This document shows, in pieces, positions 34,764-43,408 of a stretch of 64,000 bases of DNA; the stretch's first letter is position 1, and each line of letters begins with the position of its first letter. Origin of the DNA: Sporosarcina sp. FSL K6-1508 (GTDB lineage: Bacteria; Bacillota; Bacilli; Bacillales_A; Planococcaceae). Below the pieces are notes generated by a model. It made no database searches, was not told where the DNA came from, and saw only the letters and a list, made by a program, of their open reading frames with translations. A program made the translations under genes and the position numbers. Location: positions 3,111,001 through 3,175,000 of the forward strand of contig NZ_JBBOXF010000001.1 of the NCBI RefSeq assembly GCF_038007465.1. The letters are read 5' to 3'.

Positions 34764-35672
34764 ATGTCTATTAAAAGAAAAGTGGAAATGAAATTAGAGC
34801 AACAGAGGAATCAAAAAGAAAATCGGGGACGATTGTTAGTGAAGTGTCCGGATAAACCAGGAATTGTATCGACTTTGTCGACATTTTTACTTAATCACGA
34901 TTCGAATATCATCGAATCAAGTCAGTATTCAAATGATCCCGAAAATGGCACCTTTTTTATTCGAATGGAGTTTCACTGTGAAAATCTGATGAAAAAGGCC
35001 GAGCAAATAGAAATAGATTTTGAGGCTATCGCCGCAACTCATTCGATGGATTACCATTTCGCTTATGAAAGTGAGCGAAAAAAAACAGCTATTTTTGTTT
35101 CAAAAGAACCACATTGTTTAATGGAGCTTTTGTGGGAATGGCAAAGCGGGGACCTTGACACAGATATAGTCGTAGTTATTAGTAACCATGAGGATGCACG
35201 GGAGTTGGTCGAATCTTTAGGGATTCCTTTCCATTATATTCCCGCCAATAAGGACATCCGAAAACAAGTAGAACAAGAACAGATTCGATTGATGGAAGAA
35301 TATGATGTTGATTTATTGGTTTTAGCTCGTTATATGCAAATTCTTACGTCTGATTTTGTCAGCCGTTTTCAGCATCAAATCATCAATATTCATCACTCTT
35401 TCTTACCGGCATTTATTGGAGCCCGGCCATATGAGCGTGCATATGAACGCGGTGTGAAATTGATTGGTGCGACGTCCCATTATGTAACAAACGATCTTGA
35501 TGAAGGCCCAATAATTGAACAAGATATCGAACGGGTGGGTCACCGTGATAACGTAACTGACTTGAAAAAAATCGGCAGCCGAATTGAGCGGCGTGTACTT
35601 GCAAAGGCCGTAAAGTGGCATCTTGAAAATCGCATTATTGTAGAAGATAACAAAACGATTGTGTTTCAGTAA
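34764..35672 (+). CDS. purU: Formyltetrahydrofolate deformylase PurU
   Basis: Enzyme of 302 residues hydrolysing 10-formyl-THF to formate and THF. An N-terminal ACT domain (LLVKCPDKPGIVSTLSTFL, residues about 24-100) precedes the formyltransferase fold, with the catalytic residues in VVISNHED, PVNK-like IPANKD, INIHHSFLPAFIGARPY and the Asp in NDLDEGPIIEQD. ATG 34764 follows TAGGAGA. Next to formate dehydrogenase and an OFA transporter it would supply intracellular formate for oxidation. A terminator follows. Confidence 0.94.
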   Translation: MSIKRKVEMKLEQQRNQKENRGRLLVKCPDKPGIVSTLSTFLLNHDSNIIESSQYSNDPENGTFFIRMEFHCENLMKKAEQIEIDFEAIAATHSMDYHFAYESERKKTAIFVSKEPHCLMELLWEWQSGDLDTDIVVVISNHEDARELVESLGIPFHYIPANKDIRKQVEQEQIRLMEEYDVDLLVLARYMQILTSDFVSRFQHQIINIHHSFLPAFIGARPYERAYERGVKLIGATSHYVTNDLDEGPIIEQDIERVGHRDNVTDLKKIGSRIERRVLAKAVKWHLENRIIVEDNKTIVFQ

Positions 35673-35676
35673 TAAG

Positions 35677-35743
35677 GACCAGTTACTAAATTAAACACGA
35701 ATGATGGTAACCTCGTGTTTAGTGCGTAACTGGCCTTTTTTTT
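35677..35743 (+). terminator. Terminator after purU
   Basis: Outer stem CCAGTTAC / GTAACTGG and inner stem AAACACGA / TCGTGTTT, followed by eight T. Confidence 0.9.
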
Positions 35744-35820
35744 GTTCTGGAAATTATGAAAACTGAAAATGTCAATAAATTGTAACGCTGTGTACGCTTT
35801 TGTTCATTATAAATTTACTT

Positions 35821-36180
35821 CTACGTGCATTGAAAAGATGCGATTCTATCCAAGTCGATTCTCCAAGGAATCCATGCATAGCCATCCCATTTAAACCCCG
35901 TTGTCGTAATATAATCGATGTACGTTGGATGAAACCAAAAAGAAGTCCGGTTTACGAGCCGGAGATAGGTATCGTGATATAAACAACCCCGTAGCGCGCC
36001 TGGATCTATAGAAAATGATCCCGCTTGTTGTTTTGGCACCACAGATGGCGGTGGATTAGTCGGTGCAGCACCTTGTTTCGTCTGTTGGGTTTGTTCTTGG
36101 CTTTTTGGATAATGTGGCTGTCCAAAGGGTAATTCTGTGTTATTAGGATTATGCGGGACTGGAAATTGATCCTCAAACAA
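35821..36180 (-). CDS. Hypothetical protein, 119 residues, Pro/Gln-rich start and aromatic C-terminus
   Basis: TTG at 36180 follows AAAAAGGAGG, a decisive ribosome site. Upstream in-frame codons are not needed. The first 60 residues are Pro/Gln/Asn-rich and probably disordered (FEDQFPVPHNPNNTELPFG). The last 60 form a compact aromatic-rich domain (GALRGCLYHDTYLRLVNRTS, then FHPTYIDYITTTGFKWDGYA and the terminal DLDRIASFQCT). I have seen similar tails on small Bacillus proteins of unknown function but cannot name the family. No neighbour suggests a role. Confidence 0.7.
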   Translation of the reverse strand: MFEDQFPVPHNPNNTELPFGQPHYPKSQEQTQQTKQGAAPTNPPPSVVPKQQAGSFSIDPGALRGCLYHDTYLRLVNRTSFWFHPTYIDYITTTGFKWDGYAWIPWRIDLDRIASFQCT

Positions 36181-36618
36181 AATTGAGCGCCTCCTTTTTC
36201 GATATATTCTTAGTAGTATATGTAAGCATTGCATATTAGGAACTGCCCTATAAAGGCTTTTCGATTAATTTTCAAATGCTTCCAACCCTTCTGATTACTA
36301 ACTTTGGTTAAGTTGTGCACAAATGATAAGATAGGAACCAAGAAGAAGTTAGAAGTTAGTGTGAAAAAAGTATCTGAAGCATTGGATTTTTTCCAAAACA
36401 AGAAAAATAATGGCTGATTTTTTTGAATGTAGTTCCGTATTTATGCGGAAATGAACATTGTCCTTTTGAATGGACTGCAGTATCCGAACAAAGCAGTAGA
36501 TTAGTGAAGCGGGAAGACATATGTGATAAAATTAGTATAGAAATATTTAATTAGCGCAACTACTTAGATCTGAAATGATGTAAACTAGTTATATATAATA
36601 AGAAGGAGTTGGATTAAC

Positions 36619-36885
36619 ATGGTTGAAAAACAATTTACAGTTACAGATGCGAATGGAATTCATGCACGCCCCGCTTCAATATTAGTGAGTACAGCAAACA
36701 AGTTTCAATCCGAAATAAGTTTGGTCCACAACGAGAAAAATGTCAATTTAAAATCAATTTTGGGTGTAATGTCTCTAGGTATCGGACTAGGCGAAGAGTT
36801 TAAGATCAGAGCTGAAGGAACCGATGAACAGGATGCACTTGATGGTCTTGAAGAAGCGTTGAAAAACGGAGGTCTGACTAATTAA
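36619..36885 (+). CDS. ptsH: Phosphocarrier protein HPr
   Basis: PTS phosphocarrier of 88 residues. The catalytic His15 is in GIHARPASILVS and the regulatory Ser46 (HPr kinase target) in NLKSILGVMSLGIG. It accepts phosphate from enzyme I and passes it to sugar-specific EIIA domains. With phospho-Ser46 it acts as co-repressor with CcpA. AAGGAG precedes the ATG, and the stop overlaps the ptsI start (TAATG). No intact EII gene is in the window, because the mannitol one is destroyed. Confidence 0.97.
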   Translation: MVEKQFTVTDANGIHARPASILVSTANKFQSEISLVHNEKNVNLKSILGVMSLGIGLGEEFKIRAEGTDEQDALDGLEEALKNGGLTN

Positions 36886-38600
36886 TGAGCTTACTACATG
36901 GGATTTCTGCGTCAAACGGAATTGCGATAGCTAAAGCATATCGTTTTGTTGAACCAGATTTATCTTTTAGCAAAAAAACTGTTGAAGATATTCCAGAAGA
37001 AATTGCACGTTTTCATTCTGCTCTCTCTATCTCAAAGAGTGAGTTGGAAGTGATTCGTGATACTGCTGAAAAAGAACTTGGTACAGATGAAGCAGCAATC
37101 TTTAATGCTCATATATTAGTTTTAATTGACCCTGAGTTAGTTACAGCAATTGGAGATAAAATTAAGTCAGATAAAGTGAATGCTGAATATGCACTTAAAG
37201 AAACGACAGATATGTTTATAATGATGTTTGAGCAAATGGATAATGAATATATGAGGGAAAGAGCAGCAGACATTCGTGATGTTACGAAACGCGTGCTGTC
37301 TCACTTGCTAAATGTTGAAATTATCAACCCAAGTATGATTACTGAAGAAGTAGTTATTATTGCCGAAGATTTAACACCCTCAGACACTGCCCAGTTAAAT
37401 CGTAAGTTTGTAAAAGGTTTTACAACAAATATCGGTGGGAAAACATCACATTCAGCGATTATGGCACGTACATTGGAAATTCCTGCAGTTGTTGGAACAA
37501 AGGAAGCAACGAAGTGTATCAAAGATGGTGATATTGTCATTGTTGATGGATTTAATGGACAGGTACATATTAACCCCACTTCAGAAGTCATTGCTACATA
37601 TGAAAATGAACAAGTAAAGTTCGAGCAACAAAAGGCGGAATGGGCAAAGTTAGTGAATGAAAAAACAACTACCGCAGATAAACATCATGTTGAATTAGCC
37701 GCAAATATCGGCACCCCTGAAGACTTAGAGGGAGTCATTAATAATGGCGGGGAAGGGATTGGTCTATACAGAACCGAGTTTTTGTATATGGGCAGAAACC
37801 AGCTCCCAACCGAGGAAGAGCAATTTGAGGCTTATAAAAAAGTTCTACAAGGAATGTCAGATAAGCCGGTGGTTGTACGTACCCTTGATGTAGGCGGGGA
37901 TAAAGAACTCCCTTATTTAAATCTCCCTAAAGAAATGAATCCATTCCTAGGTTTACGTGCAATTAGGTTGTGTCTACAAGAGCAGGCTATTTTCCGAACA
38001 CAGTTAAGAGCACTTTTACGGGCAAGTGTATTTGGAAATCTGAAAATCATGTTCCCTATGATTGCTACTCTCGATGAATTCAGACAAGCGAAAGCCGTTT
38101 TAGAGGAAGAGAAACAAGAACTTCTAAACAATAATATAAATGTCGCGAATACTATTGAGGTCGGCATCATGGTGGAAATTCCTTCTACTGCAATTTTAGC
38201 GGATCAGTTTGCGAAAGAAGTTGACTTCTTTAGTATTGGAACAAACGATTTGATCCAATATACGATGGCTGCTGATCGTATGAATGAACATGTTGCCTAT
38301 TTATATCAACCTTATAATCCGGCAATTCTTCGTTTAGTTAAAATGGTCATTGACGCTGCACATAATGAAGGGAAATGGACTGGAATGTGCGGGGAGATGG
38401 CTGGAGATGAGATTGCCATTCCTTTATTACTAGGTCTTGGTCTCGATGAATTCTCGATGAGTGCCACGTCAATTTTAAAGGCACGCGCACAACTCCTACA
38501 ATTGAAGAAGTCCGATATGGTGGAGCTTGCAAATGAAGCACTTCAGATGGCGACTGCTGACGAAGTAGTCCGCGCGGTTAAGGCACGCAGTAACTTATAA
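36885..38600 (+). CDS. ptsI: PTS enzyme I (phosphoenolpyruvate-protein phosphotransferase)
   Basis: Enzyme of 571 residues transferring phosphate from PEP to HPr. The active-site His is in TTNIGGKTSHSAIMARTLEI. The PEP-binding domain has GEGIGLYRTEFLYM and GNLKIMFPMIATLDE, and the C-terminal signature is DFFSIGTNDLIQYTMAADR with the catalytic Cys in WTGMCGEMAGD. Full length. It overlaps ptsH by one base and is followed by a terminator, so ptsHI is a two-gene operon. Confidence 0.97.
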   Translation: MSLLHGISASNGIAIAKAYRFVEPDLSFSKKTVEDIPEEIARFHSALSISKSELEVIRDTAEKELGTDEAAIFNAHILVLIDPELVTAIGDKIKSDKVNAEYALKETTDMFIMMFEQMDNEYMRERAADIRDVTKRVLSHLLNVEIINPSMITEEVVIIAEDLTPSDTAQLNRKFVKGFTTNIGGKTSHSAIMARTLEIPAVVGTKEATKCIKDGDIVIVDGFNGQVHINPTSEVIATYENEQVKFEQQKAEWAKLVNEKTTTADKHHVELAANIGTPEDLEGVINNGGEGIGLYRTEFLYMGRNQLPTEEEQFEAYKKVLQGMSDKPVVVRTLDVGGDKELPYLNLPKEMNPFLGLRAIRLCLQEQAIFRTQLRALLRASVFGNLKIMFPMIATLDEFRQAKAVLEEEKQELLNNNINVANTIEVGIMVEIPSTAILADQFAKEVDFFSIGTNDLIQYTMAADRMNEHVAYLYQPYNPAILRLVKMVIDAAHNEGKWTGMCGEMAGDEIAIPLLLGLGLDEFSMSATSILKARAQLLQLKKSDMVELANEALQMATADEVVRAVKARSNL

Positions 38601-38624
38601 ATTTAAAAGAACAAACATAAAAAG

Positions 38625-38668
38625 CAACATCCCAGAACTTCGTCAATCGTTCAGGGATGTTGCCTTTA
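38625..38668 (+). terminator. Terminator after ptsHI
   Basis: Perfect stem GCAACATCCC / GGGATGTTGC with a T-rich tail (CTTTAT). Confidence 0.8.
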
Positions 38669-38913
38669 TGCTATGTTTTGACATATTCTTTTCCCCGAAG
38701 CATTCCAACTACTTGTTCATACTACAACTCCGAAGTATCTCACTGGCAGATACTTGTTGATATTTCCTTGATAGTAGCCTCAGAACGAATTTAAGCTTAA
38801 CCCATAAATAATGGGAAATTGAATACGATGTATAAACTGAGCGCACCCATTAAAAAATGTACGAACTAAATTTGATTAGGAAAACGATTTAATTCTGATA
38901 TGGAGGAAATAAA

Positions 38914-39696
38914 ATGACCAAAAAAATGATTATGTTTGATATTGACGGGACGCTACTTGATCATGAGAAAAAATTGCCTGTTTCTGCGAAGGAAGCTATT
39001 AAATCTTTAAAAGAAGTTGGACATGAAGTAGCCATTGCTACAGGACGGGCTCCATATTTCATTAATGATTTAAGAAAGGAATTAGAAATTGATTCCTTTG
39101 TTTGTTTTAATGGTCAATACGTTGAAATAGAAGGCGAAGTCATTTATAAGAATCCAATTGATAAAGAATTGTTAATGCAGTTATCGGACTTTTCTACTTC
39201 ATATGATCATCCTCTTGTATATATGGGGGCTGAATTTATGAAATCCAATACGGGGTCTCATTCTGAAATAGAAGAATCCCTACGTTCCCTTTTTATTGAT
39301 ACAGCACAACTTGAAGTTGACGCTAATTACTATAACAATACAGAAATCTATCAAACACTGCTCTATTGCAAGGAGCATGAAGAATCTTCCTATCGGAGCA
39401 ATTTAGGAAGCTTGAATTTTATTCGCTGGCATGAATTTTCGATGGATGTTCTGCCTCTTGGCGGTTCGAAAGCGAAGGGAATTGAAAAATTCATTGAAAA
39501 AAAAGGTTTTACGAAAGATCAAGTCTATGCTTTCGGTGATAATTTAAATGATATTGAAATGCTTCAATATGTCGGTTATGGAGTTGCAATGGGTAATGCA
39601 CCCGAGGAAGTAAAAAAGATAGCAAGATATGTTACGAAAGATGTGAGCGAAAATGGCATTGCCTATGGTTTGGAAATGGTGGGATTATTACCATAA
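38914..39696 (+). CDS. HAD-superfamily Cof-type phosphatase
   Basis: Hydrolase of 260 residues with the Cof/HAD-IIB layout. Motif I is MIMFDIDGTLLDHEK with the nucleophile Asp, motif II lies in VAIATGRAP, the conserved Lys follows in LGGSKAKGIE, and motif IV is YAFGDNLNDIEML. A large C2 cap lies between residues about 85 and 190. Such enzymes dephosphorylate sugar phosphates or flavin-type phosphates. Substrate unknown. ATG 38914 follows TGGAGG. It stands alone, with a terminator 3'. Confidence 0.9.
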   Translation: MTKKMIMFDIDGTLLDHEKKLPVSAKEAIKSLKEVGHEVAIATGRAPYFINDLRKELEIDSFVCFNGQYVEIEGEVIYKNPIDKELLMQLSDFSTSYDHPLVYMGAEFMKSNTGSHSEIEESLRSLFIDTAQLEVDANYYNNTEIYQTLLYCKEHEESSYRSNLGSLNFIRWHEFSMDVLPLGGSKAKGIEKFIEKKGFTKDQVYAFGDNLNDIEMLQYVGYGVAMGNAPEEVKKIARYVTKDVSENGIAYGLEMVGLLP

Positions 39697-39761
39697 CTGA
39701 TTTTATCAATCTTCGCTTTTCACACTCGGTTAATTTGAAGATAGTAGACAAATACATAAAT

Positions 39762-39797
39762 AAAAAATCAGCCATTCATATAATTGGCTGATTTTTT
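39762..39797 (+). terminator. Terminator after HAD phosphatase
   Basis: Stem AAAAAATCAGCCA / TGGCTGATTTTTT with a 10-base loop. Symmetric flanks allow function in both directions. Confidence 0.9.
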
Positions 39798-40028
39798 ATT
39801 CCGCAGAATTAGTAGAACAACTCACACATTATGTAATCAGCAATAGTCACTAAATCAATAATCATGCCATTTTTTCAAAACAAATATTACTTGTTTTGGA
39901 GCATGGCTTCTTTTTATTTAATAAGAATGTTTGGTTTTCAAAGTTTCGGGGCAATACTTGTGGAAACAAATTATCGATGGCAGATTAGAACAAGCTATCG
40001 TATTTGGTATAAAGGAGGAGACATTTTG

Positions 40029-40811
40029 TTGAAACTTAAAATCTTTCTAGTAGCGACGCTTTTTGCATTTTCGACATATGCAGTAGCATCTGCATCAGTT
40101 CTTTCACATTCTCTTGATAGTGGTAATGGATTCGCGTATCTTCAATATCTTTCAGATGAGGCAGACATTCTTTTGGATGCATCAGAAGTAAGTAAGGTTC
40201 CATCTCAGGATGCTTTAGATATGGAAATGGTAGTAGAATATCCGCCTTTGGAAATAGCATCTGAACCTGAATCTGAACCAGAATCAGAACCAGATCAGTA
40301 TACAGTGATTAAGGGAGATAATTTATATCGAATTGCACTTTCTCACAATATTTCTTTAGAGTCACTTACCAGTTTGAATGACTTGACGGATGATTTGATT
40401 TACCCAGGAGATGTATTAATTGTCAGTGGAAATGAAGAAGAAATCGGATCAGTTGAGACTGCCTCAGATACGATGGCGACTGTAATTGTGCCAAAGTCCT
40501 CGCCCCCGCCAGTAAGCGATGAAAAAGAGATGCTCGTTACAGCTACAGCTTATACAGCATACTGCACTGGCTGTTCAGGGACTACTGCTTATGGCATCGA
40601 CCTGCGTTCAAATCCAAATCGAAAAGTAATAGCAGTAGATCCAAGAGTTATTCCGCTCGGTACAAAAGTATGGGTTGAAGGGTATGGAGAAGCGATTGCC
40701 GGTGATACAGGAGGAGCTATCAAAGGGAATAAAATTGATGTATTCATTCCTTCTCATGATAATGCAATGGAATGGGGCGTCAAAAAGGTAAAGCTTAAAG
40801 TCCTAAATTGA
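40029..40811 (+). CDS. Secreted LysM-3D domain cell-wall protein
   Basis: Exported protein of about 260 residues. TTG at 40029 is placed 8 bases after GGAGGAG (TTG 40026 is possible), giving a signal peptide with core IFLVATLFAFSTYAVASAS. An acidic linker with repeated SEP units comes next, then a LysM peptidoglycan-binding domain (YTVIKGDNLYRIALSHNISL). A C-terminal 3D domain follows, with its aspartates in YGIDLRSN, IAVDPRVIPLGTKVWVEGYG, AGDTGGAIKG and KIDVFI. It resembles B. subtilis YocH, a likely lytic transglycosylase-type wall enzyme. Longer upstream frames lack a signal peptide. Confidence 0.88.
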   Translation: MKLKIFLVATLFAFSTYAVASASVLSHSLDSGNGFAYLQYLSDEADILLDASEVSKVPSQDALDMEMVVEYPPLEIASEPESEPESEPDQYTVIKGDNLYRIALSHNISLESLTSLNDLTDDLIYPGDVLIVSGNEEEIGSVETASDTMATVIVPKSSPPPVSDEKEMLVTATAYTAYCTGCSGTTAYGIDLRSNPNRKVIAVDPRVIPLGTKVWVEGYGEAIAGDTGGAIKGNKIDVFIPSHDNAMEWGVKKVKLKVLN

Positions 40812-40819
40812 TGAGGGGT

Positions 40820-40855
40820 GCCTGTGCAACAACATAGTCATGTTGTTGCACAGGC
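40820..40855. terminator. Bidirectional hairpin between convergent genes
   Basis: Perfect 16-bp stem GCCTGTGCAACAACAT / ATGTTGTTGCACAGGC with a 4-base loop, between the LysM-3D gene and the end of the polyamine operon. Confidence 0.8.
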
Positions 40856-40864
40856 AAATTATAG

Positions 40865-42001
40865 TTAAGATAAACGGCTTTTAAAATCTTCATACCCAAA
40901 TTGTTGAATGACTTTAACACCGTCTTTTACAGTATTAAGAACAATGGAAGGTAAGTTGACACCGTTAAATGTATTGTTTTTAACCATTGAATAGTGAGCC
41001 ATATCGCAAAATACGAGTTTATCACCGGGAGTTAATGGCTGATCAAATGAATAATCGCCAATAACATCACCGGCAAGACATGTAGGCCCGCCGAATCTAT
41101 ATGTGTAAGCTTTTTCGTCCGGCATTCCTGCTCCAATGATTTCAGGTCGATAGGGCATTTCTAATACATCAGGCATATGACATGCTGCCGAGGTATCTAA
41201 AATGGCAATTGGCATTCCGTTATGGAGGGTGTCTAAAACAGTAGCTACAAGATAGCCGGTATTCAATGCTACAGCTTCACCAGGTTCCAAGTACACTTGA
41301 ACACCATATTTCTCCTTTATAAACAGTATCGAACGGATAAGTGTTTCGATATCATAATCGGGTCTTGTAATATGATGCCCGCCGCCGAAGTTGATCCATT
41401 TCATATTTTTAATGTATTTCCCGAATTTCTCATCGACGACTTGCACAGTACGTTCTAATGTATCCGAGTTTTGTTCACACATTGTATGGAAATGTAATCC
41501 ATCGATCCCTTCAAGTTGATCCTCTTCAAAATTCTCTAGCGTAACACCAAATCTAGAATGTAAAAAGCATGGATTATACATATCAACTTCGATTTCGGAG
41601 TACTCCGGATTAATACGAAGTCCAACTTCCATTTGTTTCGGATGGTTGTTAACTTTGTCTTTGAATTGATTGTATTGTTGAAAAGAATTAAAGACAATGT
41701 GATCTGAATAAGAAAGAATCTCATCAAACTCAGTTTCAGAAAATGCAGGGGCATAGGTGTGAACTTCCTTGCCCATTTCTTCATAACCCAGTCTCGCCTC
41801 ATGTACAGAACTGGATGTTACACCATTCAAATATTCTCCGACTAAAGGATATACAGAGAACATAGAAAAACCTTTTTGTGCGAGGAGAATCTTACAGCCC
41901 GTCCGATCAACAACAGACTTCAGTTTCTCCAAGTTTTTTATAAGCAGCCCTTCATCCACTACATAACAGGGCGAGGGGAGTTCATTTAAATCAATGTTCA
42001 A
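40865..42001 (-). CDS. nspC: Carboxynorspermidine/carboxyspermidine decarboxylase (NspC)
   Basis: PLP-dependent decarboxylase of 378 residues with the alanine-racemase-like fold. The PLP lysine is in CKILLAQKGFSMFS, the phosphate loop is WINFGGGHHITRPDYD, and the C-terminal catalytic Cys/Asp region is GGPTCLAGDVIGDY. It removes CO2 from carboxy(nor)spermidine. TTG at 42001 follows GAGGAGG, and the upstream TTG at 42022 would place that ribosome site inside the gene. It is the last gene of the polyamine operon, 13 bases after the dehydrogenase gene. Confidence 0.9.
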   Translation of the reverse strand: MNIDLNELPSPCYVVDEGLLIKNLEKLKSVVDRTGCKILLAQKGFSMFSVYPLVGEYLNGVTSSSVHEARLGYEEMGKEVHTYAPAFSETEFDEILSYSDHIVFNSFQQYNQFKDKVNNHPKQMEVGLRINPEYSEIEVDMYNPCFLHSRFGVTLENFEEDQLEGIDGLHFHTMCEQNSDTLERTVQVVDEKFGKYIKNMKWINFGGGHHITRPDYDIETLIRSILFIKEKYGVQVYLEPGEAVALNTGYLVATVLDTLHNGMPIAILDTSAACHMPDVLEMPYRPEIIGAGMPDEKAYTYRFGGPTCLAGDVIGDYSFDQPLTPGDKLVFCDMAHYSMVKNNTFNGVNLPSIVLNTVKDGVKVIQQFGYEDFKSRLS

Positions 42002-42014
42002 TTTCTGGTCCTCC

Positions 42015-43214
42015 TCAGTCAATCAATTCAGGATTAAAGCTTTCTTGCCACGGTAGACCATATTCGTTGAGTGCTTCCATGAATGGATCTGGATTGAATT
42101 CTTCGATATTATGCACGCCAGGGTTCTTCCATTTACCTGTCATAACAAGCATCGCACCAATCATTGCAGGTACACCGGTTGTATAAGAAATCGCTTGTGA
42201 ACCAACTTCTGCATAGCATTCTTGATGGTCACAAACATTGTAGATATAATAAGTTTTCTCTTCGCCGTCTTTAATACCTTGGAAGATACAACCGATATTC
42301 GTTTTTCCTTTTGTTCTAGGTCCAAGCGAAGCCGGATCCGGTAGAACGGCTTTTAAGAATTGTAGGGGAGCGATTTCTTTTCCTTCGAAAAGAATCGGCT
42401 CAATAGATGTCATGCCAACGTTTTCAAGTACTTTTAGGTGGTTCAAATAATTCTCTGAGAACGTCATCCAGAAACGAATTTTTTTGATACCTGTTATATT
42501 AAGTGCAAGAGATTCCAATTCCTCATGATGTAACAAATAAACATCTTTTGGACCGATTTCAGGAAGATTATAGACACGTTTAATGGATAATGGTTCAGTT
42601 TCGATGAACTCTCCATTTTCAAAATAGCTTCCGTTTGCTGTGATTTCACGGATGTTAATTTCAGGATTGAAGTTGGTTGCGAACGGATAACCATGATCAC
42701 CAGCATTTGCATCCACAATGTCGATCGTATGAATTTCATCGAAGTGATGTTTTAGTGCATGGGCAGAGAATACACCAGTTACACCCGGGTCAAAGCCGCT
42801 TCCAAGTAGGGCAGTGATGCCTGCTTTTTCAAAACGTTCTCTATACGCCCATTGCCAGCTGTATTCGAACTTAGCTTCATCAAGAGGCTCGTAGTTTGCT
42901 GTATCGACATAGTCAACGCCAGTAGCAAGACATGCATCCATAATCGTTAAATCCTGATAAGGCAATGCAACATTAATGACGATATCTGGTTGGAATTTAG
43001 TAATAAGTTCAACCAGTTCTTCCACATTATCAGCATCTACTTGAGCCGTTTGAATTTTAGTACGACCTCCGTCTAATTTTTCTTTTAAAGCATCACATTT
43101 AGATACTGTACGACTTGCGATACAGATTTCTTCGAATACGTCAGGAACCTGACAACATTTATGAACAACTACTCCTGCAACTCCGCCTGCACCAATAATT
43201 AAAGCTTTTCCCAT
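42015..43214 (-). CDS. Saccharopine dehydrogenase-like carboxynorspermidine/carboxyspermidine dehydrogenase
   Basis: NAD(P)-dependent enzyme of 399 residues. An N-terminal Rossmann motif (ALIIGAGGVAGVVVHKCCQV) is followed by DYVDTANYEP and a GSGFDPGVTGVFSAHAL segment typical of the LYS9/CASDH group. CASDH condenses aspartate semialdehyde with putrescine or diaminopropane. Its immediate NspC partner downstream supports this over lysine metabolism. ATG at 43214 follows GGCGGGTG. A dispersed-repeat copy separates it from speB, so it may have a separate promoter or depend on read-through. Confidence 0.9.
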   Translation of the reverse strand: MGKALIIGAGGVAGVVVHKCCQVPDVFEEICIASRTVSKCDALKEKLDGGRTKIQTAQVDADNVEELVELITKFQPDIVINVALPYQDLTIMDACLATGVDYVDTANYEPLDEAKFEYSWQWAYRERFEKAGITALLGSGFDPGVTGVFSAHALKHHFDEIHTIDIVDANAGDHGYPFATNFNPEINIREITANGSYFENGEFIETEPLSIKRVYNLPEIGPKDVYLLHHEELESLALNITGIKKIRFWMTFSENYLNHLKVLENVGMTSIEPILFEGKEIAPLQFLKAVLPDPASLGPRTKGKTNIGCIFQGIKDGEEKTYYIYNVCDHQECYAEVGSQAISYTTGVPAMIGAMLVMTGKWKNPGVHNIEEFNPDPFMEALNEYGLPWQESFNPELID

Positions 43215-43247
43215 AATGAACACCCGCCTATAATATAGTTTTTTGTT

Positions 43248-43380
43248 AAATCAAGATTTCCTACTCATACGCTTCGGCTACCGGCGTCCAGTTACTGATA
43301 CAATTCACGTCCTTCGAATTGTGACAGCAAGTGGCACTGAAAGGCGCCTTCGCTTAGTTGGTATATGAAGCCAAACCCTT
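43248..43380 (+). repeat. Dispersed intergenic repeat copy inside the polyamine operon (R6)
   Basis: Carries the shared blocks CTTCGGCTACCGGCGTCCAG and AAGGCGCCTTCGCTTAG, in the same order and strand as the 21991-22169 element but lacking its left core. A unique stretch lies between the blocks (CAATTCACGTCCTTCGAATTGTG, an inverted repeat; positions about 43303-43325). It sits between speB and the dehydrogenase gene. Confidence 0.65.
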
Positions 43381-43383
43381 ACC

Positions 43384-43406
43384 TCTGTGCCAGTTATTGG
43401 CACAGA
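43384..43406 (-). terminator. Hairpin directly after speB stop
   Basis: Perfect 9-bp stem TCTGTGCCA / TGGCACAGA beginning 2 bases after the speB stop on the minus strand. There is no T-tract on that strand, so partial attenuation or mRNA protection is more likely than complete termination. Confidence 0.55.
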
Positions 43407-43408
43407 AT

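Noticed and set aside
36210..36401. Minus-strand 63-codon frame upstream of the 119-residue gene
   Set aside because: No ribosome site, and it overlaps the promoter region expected for the neighbouring genes.
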